From Acidobacteriota bacterium (GTDB lineage: Bacteria; Acidobacteriota; Terriglobia; Acidiferrales; UBA7541): DNA of 13,335 nucleotides. Positions 7,612 through 13,335 of this stretch are shown in pieces. The notes beneath the pieces are model-generated. The model searched no databases. It saw only the letters and a list, made by a program, of their open reading frames with translations, and was not told where the DNA came from. The translations under genes were made by a program, and so were the position numbers. The stretch's first letter is position 1. The number at the start of each line of letters is the position of its first letter. The stretch spans positions 9,552-22,886 of the forward strand of contig PMOV01000063.1 of the NCBI GenBank assembly GCA_003161195.1, in the 5' to 3' direction.

Positions 7612-7774
7612 AACCTCTGCAATGTAACACACGCCCACCACACCTCGCATACGGGCTACATACAGTTCACGCCATCGCGTGCGCCTTCGCCAGCCCCTCG
7701 CGCATCCAACGCCACGGCAGCAAATCGCCCATTTCCTTCGTGCTACCATGGGTGCCGCGCGCCGCAGAGCGTTC

Positions 7775-9391
7775 ATGACTCTTTCCCACAAAACTTATTA
7801 CGCGGACTACGTGGTAGTCGGCTCCGGCGTGGCGGGTTTGCGCGCCGCCATCGAACTCAGCGCCGCCGGCAACGTCCTCGTTCTCGCCAAATCCAATCTC
7901 AGCGACTCCGCCACCTCCTGGGCGCAAGGCGGCATCGCCGTGGCCCTCAGCGACGAAGACGAAATCGGCCTGCACGAACAGGACACCATCAACGCCGGCG
8001 ACGGCCTCTGCCGCCCGGAAGCGGTCACCCTGCTGGTCGAAGAAGGCCCGAAGTACATCACGCAGCTCATTGAATGGGGCACGGAATTCGATCGCGCCGG
8101 CACCAAGCTGGCCTTCACGCGCGAGGCCGCGCACAGCCGCTCACGCATCCTGCACGCCAATGGCGACTCCACCGGCCGCGAAATCAGCCGCGCCCTGCTG
8201 GCCCGCGCGCACACCATCCCGCACCTGCACCTGCGCGCCCACGCCTTCACCACCGGCCTCATCGTGGAAAAAGGCCGCGTCGCCGGTCTGCGCTTCATCG
8301 ACGAAACCGACAATTCCGCGCACGAAGTCCGCGCCGCCGCCGTGCTGCTCGCCACCGGCGGCCTCGGCCAGATCTATCGCGAGACCACCAATCCCGATGT
8401 CGCCACCGGCGACGGCATGGCCATCGCCTACGAAGCCGGCGCCATTCTTTCAGACATGGAGTTCGTGCAGTTCCATCCCACCGCGCTGGCGGTCAAGGGC
8501 GCGCCGCGCTTTCTGCTCTCCGAAGCTCTCCGCGGCGAAGGCGGCATCCTGCGCAACATCGATCTCGAGCGCTTCATGAAGCGCTACAACGAAGCGCAAG
8601 AACTCGCCCCGCGCGATATCGTGGCCCGCGCCATCGTCAGCGAAATGCATCGCACCAGCAGCGACTACGTTTTTCTGGACATGACGAAAAAGTCCGAGGA
8701 CTTTCTCAAACATCGCTTCCCGCTCATCTATTCCACGTGTATGAGCTATGGCCTGGACCTTGCGCGCGACATGGCGCCCGTCTGCCCCGCCGCGCATTAC
8801 ATGATGGGCGGCGTGCAGACGGATTTATGGGGCCGCACCTCGCTCCCCGGCCTGTACTCCGCGGGAGAGACCGCCGCTACCGGCGTACACGGCGCCAACC
8901 GCCTCGCCAGCAATTCCCTGCTCGAAGGCTTGGTCTTTGGCGCGCGCGCTGGCCAAGCCATGATGAACGATGCGCCCATCAGCAAACGCAGCAAAATGAC
9001 CTTACCCGGCAGTCCCGCCCCGCAACCGAACACCACGCCAGCGGGCCCCGCGCTGCCAAAAGTCAGCAAAGCCACTCCCGCCGCTCTGGCGCTCAAAGCC
9101 ATCCGCGACATCATGTGGAATAAGGTCGGCATCCTGCGCAGCGGCAAAGAATTGCAGGATGCGTTGCAGCAACTCGTCGCGATGGAATTGCCCAAAGTCC
9201 CACATCCTGACCGTGCTGACCACGAACTATACAATCTGCACGCGCTGGCTACGCTGATCGCGCGCTCCGGTCTGGCCCGCGAAGAAAGCCGCGGCAGCCA
9301 CTACCGCTCCGATTTCCCCTATCGCGACGACGAAAAATTCAGCAAACACTCGACAGTGAAAAGAGGCGAGGACATTCGCTTCGAGGTGTAG
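7775..9391 (+). CDS. nadB: L-aspartate oxidase
   Basis: FAD enzyme that oxidises L-aspartate to iminoaspartate, the first step of de novo NAD synthesis; cytoplasmic. From ATG 7775 it has 538 residues. The FAD dinucleotide fold is at 11-25 (VVVGSGVAG), followed by the family stretch SATSWAQGGIAVAL. The active-site segments are VQFHPTAL (H234) and AAHYMMGGVQTD (H341), then the FAD-contact motif YSAGETAATGVHGANRLASNSLLEG. A Pro/Ala-rich linker (about 410-435) joins the C-terminal helical domain. Two upstream starts in frame (GTG 7679, ATG 7748) would add residues before the FAD fold that do not look like the family, so 7775 is preferred. It is divergent from aroB. nadA and nadC, the usual partners, are not seen. 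It ends 28 bp from the convergent FRG-SET gene. Confidence 0.94.
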   Translation: MTLSHKTYYADYVVVGSGVAGLRAAIELSAAGNVLVLAKSNLSDSATSWAQGGIAVALSDEDEIGLHEQDTINAGDGLCRPEAVTLLVEEGPKYITQLIEWGTEFDRAGTKLAFTREAAHSRSRILHANGDSTGREISRALLARAHTIPHLHLRAHAFTTGLIVEKGRVAGLRFIDETDNSAHEVRAAAVLLATGGLGQIYRETTNPDVATGDGMAIAYEAGAILSDMEFVQFHPTALAVKGAPRFLLSEALRGEGGILRNIDLERFMKRYNEAQELAPRDIVARAIVSEMHRTSSDYVFLDMTKKSEDFLKHRFPLIYSTCMSYGLDLARDMAPVCPAAHYMMGGVQTDLWGRTSLPGLYSAGETAATGVHGANRLASNSLLEGLVFGARAGQAMMNDAPISKRSKMTLPGSPAPQPNTTPAGPALPKVSKATPAALALKAIRDIMWNKVGILRSGKELQDALQQLVAMELPKVPHPDRADHELYNLHALATLIARSGLAREESRGSHYRSDFPYRDDEKFSKHSTVKRGEDIRFEV

Positions 9392-9419
9392 TTTCTCGTT
9401 CCGGCTGCGCGAGCAACGG

Positions 9420-10643
9420 TTAATGCTTAATCGAGAAATCAGCGACCAGCTCTTCGCCCGGCGTGATCGCGCGGATAGCACGGATTTCAAAGAATTCGTC
9501 GAAACTGACATTGGGTTTAATTTTGGCAGACGCTCTTTGCAGGTACCAAGAGACCGTCAACCGATTAAAGTTGACTGGGCAACCCAAGCGAGCTCCGCGT
9601 TCGAGGCTGTGATCGTCGTACAACTGACGAACGGCTTTCTGCATGCGCCGCCGCGCGATCAAATGCTTCTCAAGCCAAACAATCTCTTCACTCTCTCCAA
9701 CGAACGGGCGATCACCCTTCCCAATCTTTTTAATCGCGAAAACACCGATTTTCCCCCGCGCGACACCGGAGGGTTGTAGTCGCGTGACAACATTCTGATC
9801 TGGACACGGCTCCTGAACTACAGTGTATTCAGCCCCAATCGCTCGACCGAGACCGTCGAGATCCGGGAAAATAGTGGCCTCATCGATCCCGCTGTCAATG
9901 AGTTGTCTCTTTATCGCACGAACACGAAAGCTAGGCACTATGAGTTTCCTTAGGCTGGCTGGATGAATGTTCGCCAGCTTTTCGAGCCCACTATAGTCCC
10001 TGCCGTGAACGGTGAAACATGATCGCTGGGTACTGATTCTTCGGGCGATGTGAGTTGGAAAAACGGCTATGGGTTTTTGAGGGATGTTTCTGCGAGTGAA
10101 CCTCGTCGGAAGCCATGCGCTCACGATACGCCTATCTTTGGCCGCCACACCTTGCGCACTGGGTGGTATGACTTCATCAAGCCCGATTGCTCGTTCGTTT
10201 AGAGCGAAAGGGTCAAGAGCCCAGACCGCGGAATCGAAGTGTCCTGGATTGTCCTTCACCGCAAAATAGAGGGCTAACAATGCACCTTGCGTCCAATCCA
10301 GAAGGCGCGTCGGCGCTCCATAATGCTGCATAAGGAAATACCATTCCCAATCATCGTCACCGGCAGGTTTTAAATCTGAAAAAACCGGCGCTCGCACGAT
10401 GAATTCTTCTCGAATCTCGTCCTCAGTCCTCCCATCAAGAATATCGTCATATGTACCGCAGTTTCTGTAGAGTGAGGGGCGTAAGCCCCATTCAGCCCTG
10501 GTTTGACCTCGAAACCATGGCCGTACATCGTGGTCCGGAAACCATTCTTCTCGGAGAGATTCGGCCTCCCGTAAAAAATCACCAACGGTCGAAATGCTAA
10601 CCCGCTTCTCGTCCGCAGCGGATCTTCTTATCTTCTTGCGCAT
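9420..10643 (-). CDS. FRG-domain protein with C-terminal SET-like domain, function unknown
   Basis: A 407-residue protein with two recognisable parts. Residues about 15-265 look like an FRG domain: the naming motif WFRGQ (43-47), RPSLYRN (55-61), and the strongly typical FLMQHYGAPTRLLDW (103-117) with ALYFAV. The biochemical role of FRG is not established to my knowledge; it recurs in accessory and mobile regions. Residues about 293-407 resemble a bacterial SET methyltransferase domain: GKIGVFAIKKIGKG, GCPVNFNRLTVSWYL, PNVSFDEFFEIRAIRAITPGEELVADF. The canonical N-H-S before PN is replaced and the final Tyr is Phe, so methyltransferase activity is doubtful. ATG 10643 follows GAAGG (10648-10652) by 4 nt; a TTG at 10688 would add 15 residues. 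G+C is lower than in the neighbours (40% at 10321-10380, against 68% in nadB at 8281-8340), which suggests lateral gain. Same strand as the Tat operon, 84 bp after it; convergent with nadB. Confidence 0.8.
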   Translation of the reverse strand: MRKKIRRSAADEKRVSISTVGDFLREAESLREEWFPDHDVRPWFRGQTRAEWGLRPSLYRNCGTYDDILDGRTEDEIREEFIVRAPVFSDLKPAGDDDWEWYFLMQHYGAPTRLLDWTQGALLALYFAVKDNPGHFDSAVWALDPFALNERAIGLDEVIPPSAQGVAAKDRRIVSAWLPTRFTRRNIPQKPIAVFPTHIARRISTQRSCFTVHGRDYSGLEKLANIHPASLRKLIVPSFRVRAIKRQLIDSGIDEATIFPDLDGLGRAIGAEYTVVQEPCPDQNVVTRLQPSGVARGKIGVFAIKKIGKGDRPFVGESEEIVWLEKHLIARRRMQKAVRQLYDDHSLERGARLGCPVNFNRLTVSWYLQRASAKIKPNVSFDEFFEIRAIRAITPGEELVADFSIKH

Positions 10644-10727
10644 CACACCTTCGCAGAAAGCTGCAAGATTTCGAGCCTGCTTCACCAAACCAGAATACTA
10701 GAAGCGCGATTTGCGGAACCGCTAACC

Positions 10728-11774
10728 CTACTTCGACTGCATTTCCTTAATCGTCTCAAGAAACACGTGGCCCGTAATGGCCAGCGATTTCGCGCTGATT
10801 TTGTCCAGCGTGTCCGTGCCGTTCTGGTTGTGCCAGTACGGGACGTCATTCACGATGTCCAGGTCGATCACATCTACCGACGGCACCTTGCGCTTCAGAA
10901 ACGGCGTGTAGTCGTCGCCGCCAATCGACGTCGTTTCCTGCACAAAAATATTCCCGTATCCAAGTTTTGCCGCAATTCCCCACATCAGATCCACCAGCGC
11001 TTTCGTCGATTCCTCGTCGCGCTTAAAATGCGCTTTCTTTCCGCCAACCAAATCCGCCAGCAAAAATGCTTTAATCTTCGGCAAGTCGCCGCTGTTCGCC
11101 AGCCGCGCCGCCATTTCGCGGCTGCCATATACGCTGTCGTCGTCCGACCATTGCACGCGGGTAGCCTCTTCGCCGTCAAAAAACGCAATCCACACGTTAT
11201 AGCGCCCATGCTGCGAACAAAGATTGCGCGCCAGCTCCAGCATTACCCCGGTGGACGAGCCAGCATCGTCCGCGCCCACAAAATCCGGCAAAATTTTCGT
11301 GTCGTAGTGCGTCCCCAGCAGAATAATTCCCGGCTTGTCGCCCGGAATCTTCACCAGAATGTTCTCCATGGTTTTGTGGCCCACGGGCGTGTCCACCTGA
11401 AAATCGTCCACGTCAAACTTGCAGCCGTAGCTCGTCAATTCGGATTTGAGATAGGCCTGCAATTGTTGAATGGCCGGCGAACTTGGCGGACGCGGCCCGA
11501 ACGAAACCTGCTTGATCACTTGCTGCAATGCGCGGTGCCCGTCAAACCCGCCGGTCGCGGAAGCTGGCGGCGCATCATCGGCGGGCAAAGAGTCCGCGGA
11601 CGCGGCAGGAGCCGCCGCCACGGTAGACGCCGCGCCAGCGCTGGATTCGCCCCCGCTAGTCTGCGACTTGCAACCCACTGCTCCCGCGAAGGCCAGAACC
11701 GCTGCGAGAGCGATAGAGCTGAATAACACCGGCGCAGCTTTTCTACGCCGCAAACTACACAAATACATTCTCAT
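10728..11774 (-). CDS. Lipoprotein glutaminyl-peptide cyclotransferase (type II, M28 fold)
   Basis: Predicted to turn N-terminal Gln (or Glu) of exported proteins into pyroglutamate. 348 residues: a signal peptide with RRR at 9-11 and lipobox A-V-G-C35, an Ala/Ser/Pro linker (36-75), then an M28-fold domain. Aligned from memory to human QC, every key residue is present: GTHYDTK (155-160), zinc-ligand D170 in GADDAG, catalytic E202 and zinc-ligand E203 in FFDGEEA, DSVYGSR (213-219), D241 in LLADLVG, D288 in DDYTPFL, and W314-H315 before a TLD segment. The W-H pair and the GEEA..W..DSxYGSR pattern separate it from ordinary M28 aminopeptidases, which remain the alternative. ATG 11774 overlaps the tatC stop (ATGA), implying translational coupling. 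Location: the outer-membrane or periplasmic side, tethered by lipid. Confidence 0.82.
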   Translation of the reverse strand: MRMYLCSLRRRKAAPVLFSSIALAAVLAFAGAVGCKSQTSGGESSAGAASTVAAAPAASADSLPADDAPPASATGGFDGHRALQQVIKQVSFGPRPPSSPAIQQLQAYLKSELTSYGCKFDVDDFQVDTPVGHKTMENILVKIPGDKPGIILLGTHYDTKILPDFVGADDAGSSTGVMLELARNLCSQHGRYNVWIAFFDGEEATRVQWSDDDSVYGSREMAARLANSGDLPKIKAFLLADLVGGKKAHFKRDEESTKALVDLMWGIAAKLGYGNIFVQETTSIGGDDYTPFLKRKVPSVDVIDLDIVNDVPYWHNQNGTDTLDKISAKSLAITGHVFLETIKEMQSK

Positions 11775-12667
11775 GCCGCACTCTGTTCCGCATCGAGCCG
11801 CTTCTCGCGCTTTTTCGCCACCACCGCGGACACGCCTATTCCCACCAGATACAAGCCGATCATCGGCGCCATGAAAATCAGCATCGTCGTGGCGTCCGGC
11901 GACGGCGTAATCACCGCCGCCACCACGGTAATCAGCGCCACCGCGTAGCGGAAATTGTCCCACAAGAACTTCGGCGTCACGATGCCGAACAGCGTCAGAA
12001 AAAAAATCAAAATCGGCAACTCGAACACCAGCCCAAATCCCAGCAGCACCATCAGCACCAGATCGAAGTAGTCGTTGGTGGTGATCATCGGCTCGATGGG
12101 CCCGACGTTGCCCTGAAAACTTACCAGGAATTTCAACATGGACGGCAACGCCACGAAGTAGCCAAATGCAATGCCCCCCAAAAACAGAAAAAATGTGGAG
12201 GCCACAAAACCGGAGATGGCGCTGCGCTCATGTTTGTACAGCGCCGGCGCCACAAACAGCCAGATCTGATAAAGCACGTAGGGCGCAGCGAGCACAATGC
12301 CAAGGTAAACGCCCAGCGAAATATACAAATTCAGGTAGCCCGCGGGATGCGTGTAATAAATATGCGGAATCTGCTTCGCGGCTTTCAGCGCCGCCACGAT
12401 CGGGTTGGTTACCACATTGATCAAATATTTCGACAGCGCCACACCAATGCATGCACCGATCGCCAACGCGGCCAGCGAATGGACGATGCGCTTGCGCAAT
12501 TCCGCCAAATGCTCAAAAAAAGTCATGGCCCCGCCGGGCTCTTCGTCCGCTACCACGGGCGTGGCAGGCGGCACCGCCAAGTGCGGAGGAGCGATCGCCG
12601 GCTCAATCGCTTGCGCGGTCGCCGGCTCGATCTCGGCACTGGTTTCCGGCAGGTTGTCGAGTGTCAT
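11771..12667 (-). CDS. tatC: Sec-independent protein translocase TatC
   Basis: Core membrane receptor of the twin-arginine pathway, which binds Tat signal peptides and exports folded proteins. 298 residues with six hydrophobic segments. Marks of the family: the N-terminal FFEHLAELRKRI, the first periplasmic loop ending in P-x-x-L (GYLNLYISLGVYLG), YQIWLFVAPALYKHER, the glutamate in FGLVFELPILIFF, and ITPSPDATTM. The last helix has IGLYLVGIG, without the glutamate seen near this place in E. coli. About 48 Pro/Ala/Glu-rich residues precede the core and are probably a disordered cytoplasmic extension. It lies 30 bp after tatA/B and overlaps the downstream cyclotransferase by 4 bp, so all three form one operon. 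Confidence 0.95.
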   Translation of the reverse strand: MTLDNLPETSAEIEPATAQAIEPAIAPPHLAVPPATPVVADEEPGGAMTFFEHLAELRKRIVHSLAALAIGACIGVALSKYLINVVTNPIVAALKAAKQIPHIYYTHPAGYLNLYISLGVYLGIVLAAPYVLYQIWLFVAPALYKHERSAISGFVASTFFLFLGGIAFGYFVALPSMLKFLVSFQGNVGPIEPMITTNDYFDLVLMVLLGFGLVFELPILIFFLTLFGIVTPKFLWDNFRYAVALITVVAAVITPSPDATTMLIFMAPMIGLYLVGIGVSAVVAKKREKRLDAEQSAA

Positions 12668-12697
12668 GAGACGGGTCTACTCATGTGCGAGGTCGAA

Positions 12698-13243
12698 TCA
12701 TGAACGAGGCAAGGAGTCGTGCGCAGCGTCTGAGTCGCGCCCGCGTTCGGTCGGGGAAACCGGGAGCAAGCTTTCCTGCGCAGCGGGGGCGGAAGCGTCG
12801 GCAACTGCATCCGCCGTCGCAACGCCGTTTGTATGATCGCCGTCAGGAAAATCGGTGCCGCGCGCCACAGCTTCGGCCACCGGCGTGGCCACCAGCGCCT
12901 CCGTAGCGCGGGTGTCGGCCGCCATCCGAACTTCCCCGGGTAGGCCCGCCTCTTCCACAGTCGGCGTCTGCGCTCCAACCGGCGTCCCCAGAGACGCAGG
13001 CTGCACCGGCGCTGCAGCTGCAGCCGCGGCGGCCGCCTCCGCCGCCCGCTTCCTCTCCTGCAAGACCGCCTGCCGTTCGATCTCCCGCATCTCCTGTTCG
13101 AACGCGCCCTTAAAATCTGACGACGCCTTGCGAAACTCCGCCATCAGCTTCCCCAATCCCCGGGCAAGCTCCGGCAGCTTCTGCGGCCCGAACACCACCA
13201 GCACCACAATAAACACCACAATCATGTGTGGAATGCTAAGCAT
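12698..13243 (-). CDS. tatA: Twin-arginine translocase subunit TatA/TatB
   Basis: Single-span Tat component that pairs with TatC. 181 residues: a short N-terminus, one membrane helix (about 7-18), the hinge FGPQKLPEL (18-26) and an amphipathic helix (about 24-45). A charged segment rich in Glu and Arg leads into a run of about nine alanines, and then a long, probably disordered Ala/Pro/Thr/Asp tail. The FG hinge with KLPEL is TatA-like, while the length and charged extension are more TatB-like. As only one such gene is seen before tatC, it may do both jobs, or a second copy lies elsewhere. No clear Shine-Dalgarno; ATG 13243 is chosen because it starts directly before the membrane helix. It is first in the tat operon and lies behind a strong promoter. 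Confidence 0.88.
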   Translation of the reverse strand: MLSIPHMIVVFIVVLVVFGPQKLPELARGLGKLMAEFRKASSDFKGAFEQEMREIERQAVLQERKRAAEAAAAAAAAAPVQPASLGTPVGAQTPTVEEAGLPGEVRMAADTRATEALVATPVAEAVARGTDFPDGDHTNGVATADAVADASAPAAQESLLPVSPTERGRDSDAAHDSLPRS

Positions 13244-13275
13244 CGGGAGCGGTAGACGTTTTCGTCGCCTTTTGC

Positions 13276-13304
13276 ATCATAGAAAGGGTGTCCGGCCCTG
13301 TCAA
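13276..13304 (-). promoter_or_regulatory. Near-consensus sigma-70 promoter of the tat operon
   Basis: On the minus strand TTGACA (13299-13304, a perfect -35 box) is followed by exactly 17 bp and TATGAT (13276-13281, five of six -10 bases). It is about 33 bp upstream of the tatA start, which would give a leader of roughly 25 nt. This suggests steady, strong housekeeping transcription of tatA, tatC and the cyclotransferase. Confidence 0.8.
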
Positions 13305-13335
13305 ACCTTCCGCCAAACTACCGAAGGATGCGGGC

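Noticed and set aside
7584..7774. Promoters for the divergent aroB and nadB genes
   Set aside because: Only weak partial boxes were found on either strand, none with two good elements at 16-18 bp spacing.
6786..7778. Plus-strand open frame of 330 codons opposite aroB
   Set aside because: The His/Arg/Gln-rich translation has no domain; the minus strand encodes a complete dehydroquinate synthase.
8074..9123. Second plus-strand frame of 349 codons inside nadB
   Set aside because: The Arg/His/Ala-rich shadow lies entirely inside a well-conserved L-aspartate oxidase.
9392..9419. Terminator hairpin between nadB and the FRG-SET gene
   Set aside because: CTCG/CGAG and CGTT/AACG pairings overlap and are too short or bulged to be convincing.
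10644..10727. Promoter or terminator between the cyclotransferase and the FRG-SET gene
   Set aside because: TAGTAT/TATTCT and a short GCGG-TT-CCGC repeat exist, but there is no -35 match at proper spacing and no T-run, so neither call is supported.
10767..11726. Plus-strand open frame of 319 codons opposite the cyclotransferase
   Set aside because: Antisense shadow; all catalytic and zinc residues of the M28-fold enzyme are on the minus strand.

Overview
The window reads as a stretch of chromosome from a G+C-rich, diderm, menaquinone-using bacterium. The best guess is an Acidobacteriota (Terriglobia-like) genome or metagenome contig. That guess rests on an outer-membrane porin, a Tat operon with a lipoprotein, a MenG-type methyltransferase, a PilD plus NtrB/NtrC-like cluster and Ala/Pro-rich secreted proteins; it is inference, not a database match. 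No rRNA, tRNA, CRISPR array, insertion sequence or phage gene was seen.

Left part (1-5587). A porin gene, cut by the window edge, runs leftwards from 680. It is separated by a 262-bp gene-free region from a rightward cluster: prepilin peptidase (pilD), a membrane-anchored PAS histidine kinase, a small secreted coiled-coil protein of unknown function, and a sigma-54-dependent response regulator. The kinase and regulator look like a cognate NtrB/NtrC or PilS/PilR-type pair. Next to pilD they may control type IV pilus or secretion genes elsewhere.

Middle (5588-9391). A leftward pair, aroB then menG, links the shikimate pathway (chorismate) to the last step of menaquinone synthesis. Divergent from aroB is nadB (L-aspartate oxidase, start of NAD synthesis). 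The aroB start codon sits on three tandem 10-bp repeats that separate it from a Shine-Dalgarno-like AGAGG.

Right part (9392-13335). A leftward Tat operon has a near-consensus sigma-70 promoter at 13276-13304 and runs tatA/B, tatC, then a lipoprotein whose residues match animal-type (type II, M28-fold) glutaminyl-peptide cyclotransferase; its start overlaps the tatC stop by 4 bp. Between this operon and nadB lies the outlier of the window: a 407-residue protein with an N-terminal FRG domain and a C-terminal SET-like domain whose usual motifs are altered. Its base composition is much more A+T-rich than its neighbours, which suggests lateral acquisition. This fusion and the cyclotransferase in the Tat operon are the two most interesting items.
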